Shown: positions 47,913-58,197 of the stretch, piece after piece | Layout: every line of letters begins with the position of its first letter | Numbering within the stretch: position 1 is the first letter of the stretch | Origin: an uncultured Clostridia bacterium | Lineage (GTDB): Bacteria > Bacillota > Clostridia > Oscillospirales > Ruminococcaceae | DNA: 64,000 nt | Reading direction: 5' to 3' | Assembly: GCA_947589355.1 (NCBI GenBank) | Contig: CANPZC010000003.1 | Span: forward strand, 62,001-126,000 | Made by a program: the position numbers and the translations under genes | The notes under the pieces: model-generated | What the model saw: only the letters and a program-made list of their open reading frames with translations | Databases searched by the model: none | What the model was told of the DNA's origin: nothing

Positions 47913-49230
47913 ATCTGCCCGGTCTTGGGGTATTAGCTGCGGCGGCTGTGGTAGTGGTGGTCTTCTTTTCGGCGACAGTGAACATTATCTCATATCTGCC
48001 GCAGCACCACACGGTATTTACCTGCGGCGCATATATCTTCACGCTGCGTGAGTAAGAGCCGTTTTCCAGTACCGAAGACTGCATATCGAACTCGGCGATG
48101 ATGTCATCTGCCGTAAGGGTCTCCATAACGCTCTGCGGGCCGTATATCTTAACGTTTGAAACAGCCTTTGTGGTAAGCTGTATATCCTGACTTGCAGGGG
48201 CGTTGATTATTTTGATATTGCTTTCGGGAATGGTAAATTCCTTGCACACAAAGCCCGACGGGTCGAACGTTACCGTAACGGTATTTATGCCCGATGCGCT
48301 CGTTACGCCGCTGTCAAGACTTACATCAAAAGTAAAGGTCTTTTCAAGGTCGATGTCACTAAGGTTTATATACCCCAGATGCAGGTCGTCCTGATCTAAG
48401 ATGCTGTCGTTGGCGGTCATAACGTCTATGGTGTCGTTCGAGAGCGTATATTTCAGTATAGAAGTATCAAAATTGTCGGGCGCGCCCTGATAATCAAAGG
48501 TAAATTTCAAAGTCTTTAAAAAGTATACCGGAAACTTTACCGAAATGGGGTCGTTGCTTATCTCGAAAGACTTGTCGTCAATAAGCGTACCGTCGTCGGA
48601 ATAGAGATACACCTTGCCGTCCGAGGTATCGTAAGATTCGGTGAGCGTTTTTTTCTGATCTACAGCGAAAATTGCATACGCTATCTTATCTACAAGTTTC
48701 TGCTCGCCCTTTACCTGAATAGTCTCGGGGGTGATGATAGGGTCGCCGAGCGAATAGCCTTCTTCGGGGCTTATGGCGTTGGCTCTTACCCGAAGCGGTA
48801 TGTCGGCGGTCTTTATATAGTCCAGCTTTACTTTTACGGTAGAGGGCGTTATTTCCGTTACGTTCATAGAATCTGCCGAAGATGTTACCTTTACCGGCAG
48901 GCTGTATGTTCCTGCTTCGCTTATGCCGCTTATATCTACAGTGGCGTGCAGGTCTTTTGCGGTGAATGAGCCTATATCATATCTCATGCCGCTTATGCTT
49001 ACCTCTACCTTTGTTTCCTCGTTGAAATCTATAAGTTCAAGCCCCTGCGACTCGGCGGAAGTGCCCTCGATAGCAACATTTACGGGTACTTCGTCAATGG
49101 TCATATAAACGGTAGGGAACAGCGTTATTGAAAGCGCGAACCATATTATAATGGCAAGCGCGACCGCCAACACCCTTAGCGCAAAATCTTTTTTGAGGAC
49201 TTTTAAGAACCTTAATTTTCTTTTTTCCAT
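47911..49230 (-). CDS. ybbR: YbbR-domain protein (CdaR-like)
   Basis: N-terminal TM then repeated YbbR-like units; overlaps cdaA. Confidence 0.85.
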   Translation of the reverse strand: MEKRKLRFLKVLKKDFALRVLAVALAIIIWFALSITLFPTVYMTIDEVPVNVAIEGTSAESQGLELIDFNEETKVEVSISGMRYDIGSFTAKDLHATVDISGISEAGTYSLPVKVTSSADSMNVTEITPSTVKVKLDYIKTADIPLRVRANAISPEEGYSLGDPIITPETIQVKGEQKLVDKIAYAIFAVDQKKTLTESYDTSDGKVYLYSDDGTLIDDKSFEISNDPISVKFPVYFLKTLKFTFDYQGAPDNFDTSILKYTLSNDTIDVMTANDSILDQDDLHLGYINLSDIDLEKTFTFDVSLDSGVTSASGINTVTVTFDPSGFVCKEFTIPESNIKIINAPASQDIQLTTKAVSNVKIYGPQSVMETLTADDIIAEFDMQSSVLENGSYSRSVKIYAPQVNTVWCCGRYEIMFTVAEKKTTTTTAAAANTPRPGR

Positions 49231-50081
49231 TTTGCCCTCACTTTCTCCTTGAGCGTGGTCTTCTGAGAGGCATTCTTCTCGGGCATCAGCCTGTCGGTGA
49301 GCAGCTTTTTAAGGCTGTCTCTTGTGTAACCTCTTGTAAGCTCGCCGTCTTCAGCGACAGATATAGTGCCTGTTTCTTCTGAAACAACTATAACTATCGC
49401 ATCGGAGTTTTCGCTCATTCCTATTGCGGCTCTGTGGCGCGAACCGAGCTGTTTGTTTATAAGTTCTTCCTTTTGCGGCTTTGGCAGAAAGCAGCCTGCC
49501 GCAAGTATCATTCCGTCACGCATTATCACCGCGCCGTCGTGAAGCGGAGTGTTCGGGAAGAATATGTTGCCGAAAACCGCCTCGCTGGGTGTGCAGTTGA
49601 GTATTGTGCCGGTATCTATCTGCTCGCCGAGCCTTGTCTGCCGCTCGCACACTATAAGCGCGCCTGTTGCGGTTGCAGAAAGGCTTGCGGCTGCATCGCA
49701 TATTGAGTTTATGGCTTTCGCCCACGCGTTTTCTATATCCTGCGGATCGCTCGGGCTGAACACGTTGAAGTCTATTATCTTCGCTCTGCCTATCTTTTCA
49801 AGTATGCGCCTCAGCTCCGGCTGGAACATTATGATTATCGCAAGTATTCCCCACTGGAAACACTTCGTCAGTATGAAAGTCATTATCGTCAGATCGAAAA
49901 AGTCTGCGATAAGGTAGGCGACTATCATTATACATATGCCCTTTACCAGCTGCTGAGCCCTTGTTTCGCGCACGAGCTGCATGAATTTGAAAAGCAGATA
50001 CGAGAGCAGTATCATATCGACAATATCCGGCAAAGATATTGACTCGCAAACGCTTATAAATGCATTAAAAAGGTCTCTCAT
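49212..50081 (-). CDS. cdaA: Diadenylate cyclase
   Basis: TPLHDGAVIMRDGMILAAGCFLP, LGSRHRAAIGMSENSDAIVIVVSEETGTISVA. Confidence 0.95.
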   Translation of the reverse strand: MRDLFNAFISVCESISLPDIVDMILLSYLLFKFMQLVRETRAQQLVKGICIMIVAYLIADFFDLTIMTFILTKCFQWGILAIIIMFQPELRRILEKIGRAKIIDFNVFSPSDPQDIENAWAKAINSICDAAASLSATATGALIVCERQTRLGEQIDTGTILNCTPSEAVFGNIFFPNTPLHDGAVIMRDGMILAAGCFLPKPQKEELINKQLGSRHRAAIGMSENSDAIVIVVSEETGTISVAEDGELTRGYTRDSLKKLLTDRLMPEKNASQKTTLKEKVRAKWKKEN

Positions 50082-50178
50082 ATCGCTTCACTTCCTTTCA
50101 TACGGCTCTTAAAAAGATATGACCGTATTTATTTTATCATATATTTTAAAAAATCACAAGCCCTTTTTATAAATTTCC

Positions 50179-51303
50179 TTAAAAATTTGCTGATTTTTTT
50201 ACTGCGGCTGCCAGAAGCGCGACTTGTTTTTCGCTATTGAACACCGAGGGAGAGAATCTTACCACGCCTTGATCGAGCGTTTTTAAGAAGTGATGAGTTA
50301 CAGCGGCGCACTGATAGCCGCCCCTTAAAGCAAAGCCGTTATCACTTAAAAACTGCGCCAGATCGCTTGAATGAACATCACCTACATTAAAAGCCACTAT
50401 CGGCGCATAAGCCCCATCGCCGCGGTATATTTTTATGCCTTTAACATTTTTTATATAGCTTATGAAGATATCACAAAGCTTTTGCTCTTTTGCGTGGATA
50501 TTTGCAAGCCCCTTTGAATTTACAAACTCAATGCCCTTGCCCAGCCCCACTATGCCGGGAACATTCACCGTGCCGCTTTCCAGCATTTCGGGCATTATAT
50601 CGGGCTGGGCGGTCTCTAATGATGTAGTACCCGTGCCGCCCTCTGTAAGCGGTAAAATGGGGTATACGCCGTTAGTTACAAGCAGCCCCGTGCCTGACGG
50701 ACCGTAAAGACCCTTATGCCCTGCGGTGCAAATAATGTCAGCGGAAGTATTTACCGAGAGGGGCAAAACGCCTGCCGCCTGGGCAGCATCGCAGATAAGG
50801 CACACGCCCTTTTCTTTGCAAAGCTGCGCTATGCGCCCTATCGGCAGTATTTTGCCTGTTACGTTTGAAACGGCGGTGCATATAACGGCTTTTGTATCTT
50901 TGCCTATAAGCTTTGAAAAGTTTTCAACTGTCTCGCAGTCGTCCTCGCTGACGCGTGCTATTGAGCATTTAACGCCCTTTTCGCCAAGCGCATACACGGG
51001 ACGGGATACGCTGTTATGCTCCATTGACGAAATAACAACGTGAGAATTTGGCGGCACTACGCCTTTTATTGCGGTATTAAGCGCGTGGGTGCAGTTGAGT
51101 GTGAACACGGTGTTTTCGCTTTTTGCGCCGAACATTTTCGCGGCTTGCTCTCGGACATTATAGACTGCCTGCGCGCTTTGCATTGCCATGGTATGACCGC
51201 CTCTGCCGGGGTTGCCGCCCAGCTTTGCCACCGCGTTTGCCATTGCCTGAGCGACGGATAAGGGCTTTGGGTATGTGGTAGCGGAATTGTCAAAATATAT
51301 CAA
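50179..51303 (-). CDS. Cysteine desulfurase family (class V aminotransferase, EF2568-like)
   Basis: IYFDNSATTYPKP, HVVISSMEHNSVSRP, CDAAQAAGVLPL, TAGHKGLYGPSGTGLL. Confidence 0.85.
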   Translation of the reverse strand: MIYFDNSATTYPKPLSVAQAMANAVAKLGGNPGRGGHTMAMQSAQAVYNVREQAAKMFGAKSENTVFTLNCTHALNTAIKGVVPPNSHVVISSMEHNSVSRPVYALGEKGVKCSIARVSEDDCETVENFSKLIGKDTKAVICTAVSNVTGKILPIGRIAQLCKEKGVCLICDAAQAAGVLPLSVNTSADIICTAGHKGLYGPSGTGLLVTNGVYPILPLTEGGTGTTSLETAQPDIMPEMLESGTVNVPGIVGLGKGIEFVNSKGLANIHAKEQKLCDIFISYIKNVKGIKIYRGDGAYAPIVAFNVGDVHSSDLAQFLSDNGFALRGGYQCAAVTHHFLKTLDQGVVRFSPSVFNSEKQVALLAAAVKKSANF

Positions 51304-51327
51304 TTTATTGCCTCCTTTCTTTTTAAG

Positions 51328-51555
51328 TTACAGCTCTTTTGCTGCCTTTATCAATATGCCTGCCTGCGAGAGGAGAGAAGCTGCTCCCTCGCGGCTGCCT
51401 ATAACTTTTATGCTGTAGCCGCAGCCTTTTGAAAGGTCTTTCGGCGTTCTTATGACCTCGCAGCCGTAGCCGTTTTGCCTAAGTATGCTTTGCGCTTTTG
51501 CGGCATAGGTTATAGAGGACATAGCAAATACAGTTTTTTCAAGGTTTCCTGTCAT
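51328..51555 (-). CDS. DUF3343 small protein (putative Se/S carrier-like)
   Basis: 75 aa; FAMSSITYAAKAQSILRQNGYGCEVIRTPKDLSKGCGYSIKV. Confidence 0.8.
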   Translation of the reverse strand: MTGNLEKTVFAMSSITYAAKAQSILRQNGYGCEVIRTPKDLSKGCGYSIKVIGSREGAASLLSQAGILIKAAKEL

Positions 51556-51579
51556 TAAAGCTGACCTCCCGTGTGTTTA

Positions 51580-51611
51580 TAAAAAAACAGGCAATCAGGT
51601 CTTGCCTGTAA
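51580..51611 (-). promoter_or_regulatory. Hairpin plus T-run in the 5' leader of DUF3343-cysteine desulfurase operon (attenuator-like)
   Basis: Minus strand: TACAGGCAAGACCTGATTGCCTGTTTTTTTA about 25-30 nt before the ATG at 51555. Confidence 0.55.
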
Positions 51612-51702
51612 TATATTATGAAAAGCATCGGCATATTGCCATAGTATGCAAACATATAAATTGTACAGGTCTTAAAAGCGTGTACAAGAAAGGAGAAAGG
51701 CT

Positions 51703-54324
51703 ATGCTTGAATATTTTGTGGAAGAAATAAAGGACGAACAGGAGACGTCTTTGGGGCTGCCCGAGGAGATAGCGCAAAGACGTCTGGAAGAGGACGGCAA
51801 AAACGTACTTGGAGAGAAGAAAAAGAAAAGCGCGGCAGGCATATTTATAAATCAGTTTCGCGACATTATGGTGATGATACTTTTAGGCGCGACGGTCGTT
51901 TCTGTATTTATGGGCGAATTTTACGATGCGGCTACGATACTTCTTGTTGTGCTGCTCGATGCGGCTTTGGGATTCATTCAGGAATACCGAACCGAGAGAA
52001 CGCTGGAGACTTTAGAGAAAATGACCTCGCCGACTGCGAAAGTATACCGCGACGGCAAGCTGAAAGTGCTGCCTGCAAGCGAGCTTGTGCGCGGCGATGT
52101 TGTGGAACTGGAAAGCGGTGACAGAGTTCCTGCGGACTGCTACATAATATCATCGCAGAGCCTTATGTGCGATGAAGCGATACTTACGGGCGAAACGCAG
52201 GCGTGTGCAAAACGCTGCCGCAGCGGCGAAACGACCTACAGTGCGCTGAATCTGCCGTACATGGCATACATGGGTACGAACGTTGTTAAAGGCAAGGCAA
52301 GGTGCGAAGTTGCTGTTACGGGGCTTGCAACGCAGATAGGGCAGGTATCGGATATGCTTTCCGACATCGAGGAGGAGCAGACGCCTTTGCAGAAGCGCCT
52401 TGGTGAGCTTGGCAAGCGGCTTGCTATAATATGCCTTGCGGTGTGCGTGGTGGTATTTCTGGCAGGCGTAATACGCGGCGAACCTGTGTTTTCAATGCTT
52501 ATGACGGGAATAACGGTGGCAATTGCTGCCATACCCGAGGGGCTGCCTGCCACTGTTACTATAGCTCTGGCGTTGGCGGTGCGCAGTATGCTTAAAAAGA
52601 ACGCTTTTGTACACAAGCTTCATTCGGTAGAAACGCTGGGGTGCGCATCTGTTATATGCACCGACAAGACGGGAACTATTACAGAAAACAAAATGACGGT
52701 AACGCGAATATCTACCGCAGACTGCGATTTTAACGTTACCGGCAGCGGCACGCAGTGTGACGGGCAGATACTTTCTGACGGTGTGGCAGATCCGCCTGTT
52801 TCGGCACTTCGCGAGCTGCTTATATGCGCGGTAGTGTGCAGTGATGCGACTATCACTCGCACGGTAACGAAAAAAGGCTCTCACGACTGGCAGACATACG
52901 GAGACCCTACCGAAACTGCCCTGCTTATAGCCGCCGCGAAAGGCTCTGTTACCGCTGACAGGCTGGGGGCAGAGCGGCTGGCTGAAGTGCCGTTTGAGAG
53001 CGAGAGCAGGAAGATGTCGGTCAGCGTAAAAATAGGCGGCAAGGTGATAACATACACCAAAGGAGCGGCTGATGTAATTCTTGATATGTGCGGATATGTA
53101 TACCGAGAAGATGAGATAGCCCCACTTGACGGCGGCACTAAAAGAGCTTTGATGGGTCGGTGCGACGGCATGGCTGCAAAGGCTCTGAGGGTTTTGGCGT
53201 TTTGCGAAGAAACCGACGGTAAAACGGTATTTTTAGGCTTTGCGGGAATGATAGATCCTCCTAAAAAAGAGGCTAAAAACGCTGTGAAGCTGTGCTCAAA
53301 AGCGCACATAAAAACGGTGATGATAACCGGCGACCACGCGCTGACGGCGGTTGAGATAGCAAAGCAGGCAGGGATATTCCACAGCGGTGATATTGCTCTG
53401 ACGGGTGCAGAACTTGCGGCGATGACAGACGATGCGCTTGCGGAAATTATAGAAAAAGTGACGGTTTTCGCGCGAGTAAGCCCTGCCGACAAGCTGCGAA
53501 TAGTTCGGGCGTTCAAGGCAAAGGGGCACGTTGTTGCTATGACGGGTGACGGAGTGAACGACGCGCCTGCTGTAAAAGAAGCGGATATTGGCGTATCTAT
53601 GGGTATAACGGGCACCGATGTTACGCGCTCGGCGGCTGACGTGGTTTTGCTTGACGACAATTTTGCGACCCTTGTGGGAGCGGTAGAGCAGGGGCGCACG
53701 ATATATGCGAACATACGCAAATTTGTGAGGTATCTGATATCGTGCAACATAGGCGAAGTGGTTACGATGCTTTTCGGCATACTTATGGGGCTGCCGGTGG
53801 TGCTTTTGCCAACGCAGATATTGCTTGTAAACTTAGTGACTGACAGCCTGCCTGCGGTGGCGCTGGGGCTCGAGCCGACGGAAGAAAGCGTTATGAAGAA
53901 AAAGCCGCGCAGGCGTGACGAGAGCTTTTTCTCGGGAGGACTTATGTCGCGCATTATTTTTCGCGGACTGCTTATAGGGCTTAGCACGCTGGCATGCTTT
54001 GTAACGGTACTGCGGCTGACGGGCAGCGAACAGGCGGCGAGAACTGGCGCGCTTTTCACGCTGGTGGCTTCGCAGCTGCTGCACGTTTTTGAATGTAAGA
54101 GCGAGGAAAAAACGCTTTTCAATGTGCCGCTGTTCGACAATATATTCATGCTGGCGGCGGTGGCGCTATCACTTATTGTGATACTGGCGGCTGTGTATCT
54201 GCCGTTTTTGCAGGGGGTTTTCTCTACCGTGGCGCTCAGCCCTTTGTGCATTGCAATAGCGGCGGCGTACTCGTTTGCTGTACCGCTGCTGTCGGCTGTG
54301 GTATCTTCTAAAACAAAAATATAA
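51703..54324 (+). CDS. Calcium-type cation-translocating P-type ATPase
   Basis: TDKTGTITENKMTVTR, MTGDGVNDAPAVKEADIGVSMG, TAIPEGLPA-like IAAIPEGLPATVT. Confidence 0.95.
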   Translation: MLEYFVEEIKDEQETSLGLPEEIAQRRLEEDGKNVLGEKKKKSAAGIFINQFRDIMVMILLGATVVSVFMGEFYDAATILLVVLLDAALGFIQEYRTERTLETLEKMTSPTAKVYRDGKLKVLPASELVRGDVVELESGDRVPADCYIISSQSLMCDEAILTGETQACAKRCRSGETTYSALNLPYMAYMGTNVVKGKARCEVAVTGLATQIGQVSDMLSDIEEEQTPLQKRLGELGKRLAIICLAVCVVVFLAGVIRGEPVFSMLMTGITVAIAAIPEGLPATVTIALALAVRSMLKKNAFVHKLHSVETLGCASVICTDKTGTITENKMTVTRISTADCDFNVTGSGTQCDGQILSDGVADPPVSALRELLICAVVCSDATITRTVTKKGSHDWQTYGDPTETALLIAAAKGSVTADRLGAERLAEVPFESESRKMSVSVKIGGKVITYTKGAADVILDMCGYVYREDEIAPLDGGTKRALMGRCDGMAAKALRVLAFCEETDGKTVFLGFAGMIDPPKKEAKNAVKLCSKAHIKTVMITGDHALTAVEIAKQAGIFHSGDIALTGAELAAMTDDALAEIIEKVTVFARVSPADKLRIVRAFKAKGHVVAMTGDGVNDAPAVKEADIGVSMGITGTDVTRSAADVVLLDDNFATLVGAVEQGRTIYANIRKFVRYLISCNIGEVVTMLFGILMGLPVVLLPTQILLVNLVTDSLPAVALGLEPTEESVMKKKPRRRDESFFSGGLMSRIIFRGLLIGLSTLACFVTVLRLTGSEQAARTGALFTLVASQLLHVFECKSEEKTLFNVPLFDNIFMLAAVALSLIVILAAVYLPFLQGVFSTVALSPLCIAIAAAYSFAVPLLSAVVSSKTKI

Positions 54325-54492
54325 ACAAAATTTTATCCTTGAATGTGAATAAATTGTAAACAATGCCGAAAGCCGTTGCAATCTATGTGGAAATGTTATA
54401 TAATTAAGTCGTGCAGTTTAATTTTAATTAGGCATTTTTAATAAAGCAAGTAATTAACGGCTGCATAATCCACAAGACGGGAGATCATCAAG

Positions 54493-56601
54493 TTGAAAAA
54501 TTACACAAGGTCAAATATCAAGAACATAGCTCTGGCAGGTCACGCAGGCTCGGGCAAAACATCACTGGCTGAGGCACTGCTTTACAGGTGCGGCGCGACC
54601 GACAGGCTGGGCAAGGTTGCTGACGGCAACACCGTTTCGGATTATACCGCAGACGAGATAAAGAGAAAATGCTCGGTTTACACATCGCTTATGTGTTTTG
54701 AGACAGCAGGAGCAAAACTGGGTCTTGAAGAATACAAGATAAATATGCTTGACACCCCGGGACTTTTCGATTATGCAAGCGGCATGACAGAGGGCATTGC
54801 TGCCAGCGACTGCACGATAATAACAGTTTCGGGCAGATCGGGCGTTAAGGTAGGCACGCACAAGGCTTATGAATGTGCCGAGGCTCTTGGCAAGCCGAAG
54901 ATGTTTGTTGTTACAAAGCTTGACGACGACAACGCAAACTTCAACAACGTGCTCACGCAGCTGAAATCCGAGTTCGGACCAACTGTTTGCCCTGTTGTAG
55001 TGCCCGTTATTGCTGACAGAAAGATAGTTTCGTATGTAAATCTTATAGAAATGAAAGCGTACAAGTACGACGGCAAGGGAACAGCCGTTGAAACGGATAT
55101 GCCTACCGCCGAGATAGCCGCTAATATGGAATACCGTATTGACGGTCTTGTTGCGGCGGTTACAGAAGCGGTGGCAGAGACTGACGAGGAGCTTCTGGAG
55201 AAGTTCATACTTGGTGAGCCGTTCACGCAGAAAGAGCTTATAGACGGCATACACAAGGGTATGAAGTCGGGCGTTATAACGCCTGTTACCTGCGTTTCTG
55301 CGGCGACTATGGAGGGCGTTGATATGCTTCTTAAAGAGCTTACGCTGCTTGTGCCGAATCAGAGCGATGAAGATACTATAGAGGCTATCGCAAACGATGA
55401 TATTGCAGAGATAAAGTGCAACGCATCTCAGCCGCTGTGCGCGTTTGTTTTCAAGACCGTTGCAGACCCGTTTGTGGGCAAGATGTCGTTCATAAAGGTA
55501 CACAGCGGAAAGATGACCGCAGGCATGGACGTTGTGAACGCGACCACGGGCAATACCGAAAAGGTCGGCAAGCTGATGACGCTTGTTGGCAAAAAGCAGA
55601 TAGATGTGAGCGAGGCGGCATCGGGCGATATTGTTGTTGCGGCGAAGATGAATGTAAACACCAACGACACTATCTGCGCGCCCGAAAAGGTGATTGCTCT
55701 TGAAAAGGTAGAGTTCCCGAAACCTTGCTACAACATGGCAGTTAAGGCTAAAAAGCAGGGTGACGAAGCTAAGATAGCCTCCGCTATGGCGAGACTTTTA
55801 GAAGAAGACATGACTATAACATACACGCTTGACAACGCCACGAATGAGATGATACTCAGCACGCTGGGAGGATTGCACCTTGACAGCATTGCAGGCAGGC
55901 TGAAAGATACATTCGGCGTTGAGGTGGTAACTGCCGTGCCGAAGATATCCTACCGCGAGACGATACGCAAGAAAGTTAAGGTACAGGGCAGGCACAAAAA
56001 GCAGTCGGGCGGTCACGGTCAGTACGGCGACGTATGGATAGAATTTGAGCCGTGCGTATCTGATGAGCTTGTTTTTGAAGAAAGAGTATTCGGCGGCGCA
56101 GTACCTAAAAACTACTTCCCTGCCGTTGAAAAGGGCTTGCAGGAATGTGTAAAGAAAGGTCTGCTGGCAGGATTCCCCGTGGTGGGTCTGAAAGCTATTT
56201 TGGTTGACGGCTCTTACCACCCTGTGGACTCCTCGGAAATGGCGTTCAAGATAGCTGCATCTCTTGCTTTCAAAGAGGGCATACCGCAGGCAGACCCCGT
56301 TCTGTTAGAGCCTATAGGGGCGCTGAATGTTTGCGTGCCCGATGAGAACACGGGCGACATGATGGGCGAACTTAACAAGCGCCGCGGCAGAGTGCTTGGC
56401 ATGAACCCTGCGGAGAAGAAAGGTCTTACAGAGATAGTTGCAGAAGTGCCTATGAGCGAGATGACAGATTTTGTTCTGCTATTGAGACAAATGACACAGG
56501 GCAGGGGATACTTCACGTTTGAGAAACTGCGCTATGAGCAGCTGCCCTCGCACCTTGTTGCAGGCGTAATAGCAAAATACGCTGCCGAAAACAACGCGTA
56601 A
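54493..56601 (+). CDS. Elongation factor G-like translational GTPase (paralog)
   Basis: AGHAGSGKTSLAEALL, MLDTPGLFDYASGM, VTKLDDDNANF, domain IV SGGHGQYGDVWIEFEP; TTG start. Confidence 0.92.
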   Translation: MKNYTRSNIKNIALAGHAGSGKTSLAEALLYRCGATDRLGKVADGNTVSDYTADEIKRKCSVYTSLMCFETAGAKLGLEEYKINMLDTPGLFDYASGMTEGIAASDCTIITVSGRSGVKVGTHKAYECAEALGKPKMFVVTKLDDDNANFNNVLTQLKSEFGPTVCPVVVPVIADRKIVSYVNLIEMKAYKYDGKGTAVETDMPTAEIAANMEYRIDGLVAAVTEAVAETDEELLEKFILGEPFTQKELIDGIHKGMKSGVITPVTCVSAATMEGVDMLLKELTLLVPNQSDEDTIEAIANDDIAEIKCNASQPLCAFVFKTVADPFVGKMSFIKVHSGKMTAGMDVVNATTGNTEKVGKLMTLVGKKQIDVSEAASGDIVVAAKMNVNTNDTICAPEKVIALEKVEFPKPCYNMAVKAKKQGDEAKIASAMARLLEEDMTITYTLDNATNEMILSTLGGLHLDSIAGRLKDTFGVEVVTAVPKISYRETIRKKVKVQGRHKKQSGGHGQYGDVWIEFEPCVSDELVFEERVFGGAVPKNYFPAVEKGLQECVKKGLLAGFPVVGLKAILVDGSYHPVDSSEMAFKIAASLAFKEGIPQADPVLLEPIGALNVCVPDENTGDMMGELNKRRGRVLGMNPAEKKGLTEIVAEVPMSEMTDFVLLLRQMTQGRGYFTFEKLRYEQLPSHLVAGVIAKYAAENNA

Positions 56602-56612
56602 TAACGCAGTAA

Positions 56613-56650
56613 AATAGCCTCTTACGGTTTATTGCCGCAAGAGGCTTGTT
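56613..56650 (+). terminator. Terminator after EF-G paralog
   Basis: AGCCTCTTACGGTTTATTGCCGCAAGAGGCTTGTTTT. Confidence 0.8.
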
Positions 56651-56672
56651 TTGTATTGTATCATATGATTTG

Positions 56673-57449
56673 TTATTTTGTATGGTTTTTTCCGTAAAGG
56701 ATCATCAGACCCTCAAGCAAAAGGTCGTCGTTTATTATGATATTTCTGCGGCAGAACGGCACAATGGTAGATGCAAGTCCGCCCGTTGCTATTACGGTTA
56801 TCGGCTGCCCCATTTCCTGCTCTATCCTGTCGGCGATGCCGTCAAGGCTGGCGGCTGTGGAATAGAAAATACCGCTTGTCATGCACTCAACGGTGTTGCC
56901 GCCTATCAGCTTTTTGGGGGCTTCAAGGCTTATCTTCGGCAGCTGCGATGTGCTGTTTGTGAGCGAGTTAAGCGAAACGTTCACGCCCGGCATTATCATT
57001 CCGCCTATGTAGGTGTTGCTTTCGTTGATAACAGCCGCGGTAGTTGCAGTTCCCAGATCAAATATCACCATGGGCGCTTTGTACTTTGCAATAGCTGCCA
57101 CCGCGCCTACAACAAGGTCACTGCCCAGCTGCTTTGGGTTCTCCATTTGTATGACAAGACCCGTTTTTATCCCGGGGCCTACCACGAGCATATTTTTGCC
57201 GGTAAGCTTTGCGACCGCTTGCTTTATAGCCAGCGTGGCAGAGGGCACTACCGATGATATCATGCCGCCCTCGATATCTTTGGGATCAATGCCGTATAGC
57301 TCTAAAACGTTCTTGAAAGAAATTGCATATTCAAGCACCGTTGCGCTGTGGCTGGTGGAAAGCCGCTCGGTGAAAAGCACCTTGTTTTCTTTGCTGTCGC
57401 AGCAGCCTATAACGATGTTGGTGTTGCCTACGTCTATTGCAAGTATCAC
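56673..57449 (-). CDS. coaX: Type III pantothenate kinase
   Basis: ILAIDVGNTNIVIG, GPGIKTGL, IFDLGTATTAAVI, GMIMPGVNVSLNSL. Confidence 0.95.
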   Translation of the reverse strand: MILAIDVGNTNIVIGCCDSKENKVLFTERLSTSHSATVLEYAISFKNVLELYGIDPKDIEGGMISSVVPSATLAIKQAVAKLTGKNMLVVGPGIKTGLVIQMENPKQLGSDLVVGAVAAIAKYKAPMVIFDLGTATTAAVINESNTYIGGMIMPGVNVSLNSLTNSTSQLPKISLEAPKKLIGGNTVECMTSGIFYSTAASLDGIADRIEQEMGQPITVIATGGLASTIVPFCRRNIIINDDLLLEGLMILYGKNHTK

Positions 57450-57462
57450 GGCAATTCCCCCC

Positions 57463-58092
57463 TTACTTTTTGATCTTTACAAAACCTGCTTTTATAAGCG
57501 CGAAACCTACCGCGCCTGAGATTATCGTTGCGGCTATCATCTCAACTATGGCGTTCACGCCGACAAACGACACCACAAACGGCAGAAAGCTTTTGCCGTC
57601 CATTGTTTCTTTCATATAGTCGGTATTGCCGAAAAGCAAAACCAGCGCGCTCATGAAAAACGCCGTGTTCAGAAATGCCGTCAAAAAGCCCGTTATGCAG
57701 CAGGCGGCATATTTGTTGCCTATTTTCGATAGCAGCATAAACAGCAGCCCTACCAGAAAGCCATCAAGCAGGCGAGGCACGAACCTCTGAACGAACGCTA
57801 AGAACGGATTGATATTGAAAAGTATCTCTCCCATAGCGCTTGGCACGCCTATGCCCACGCATTGCAGAAAGCTCATCAGACCGAAAACGCCGCCTATAAC
57901 AGCGCCGCCAAAGGGGCCTACGGCTATCGCAGCAATGGCGATAGGTATAACGTTGAGTGTGATCACGAGCGGGCCTATGGGTATAGAGCCGATCGGCGTG
58001 AATGAGAAAAGCATAACGATCGCCGTCAGCAGACCCAGCAAGGTCAGCGACTTGATGCTGAGCACCGAAGTCTTTTGGTTTTTGTTTGACAT
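57463..58092 (-). CDS. ECF transporter S component (candidate pantothenate transporter)
   Basis: Multi-TM; PIGPLVITLNVIPIAIAAIAVGPFGGAVIGGVFGLMSFLQC; upstream of coaX on same strand. Confidence 0.85.
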   Translation of the reverse strand: MSNKNQKTSVLSIKSLTLLGLLTAIVMLFSFTPIGSIPIGPLVITLNVIPIAIAAIAVGPFGGAVIGGVFGLMSFLQCVGIGVPSAMGEILFNINPFLAFVQRFVPRLLDGFLVGLLFMLLSKIGNKYAACCITGFLTAFLNTAFFMSALVLLFGNTDYMKETMDGKSFLPFVVSFVGVNAIVEMIAATIISGAVGFALIKAGFVKIKK

Positions 58093-58151
58093 ATCAAGTT
58101 CCTCCTTGTTATCATTCTTCGCACGGCAGCCCCGAATAAAGCTGCCTGAAG

Positions 58152-58197
58152 ATACAATACGATTGTATGATAACACATAACCGCCGAAAAGTCAAGG
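58152..58197 (-). promoter_or_regulatory. Promoter with overlapping palindromic operator upstream of ECF-coaX operon
   Basis: Minus: TTGACT-17-TATCAT; inverted repeat ATACAAT-ACG-ATTGTAT (58152-58168). Confidence 0.6.

Noticed and set aside
52881-54251. Long antisense ORF (456 aa) opposite the Ca-type ATPase, and similar long antisense ORFs (e.g. 5650-6438, 3354-4172, 54562-55503)
   Set aside because: Shadow ORFs of well-supported genes on the other strand; composition is low-complexity or Ser/Arg/Tyr-rich and matches no family I recognise.
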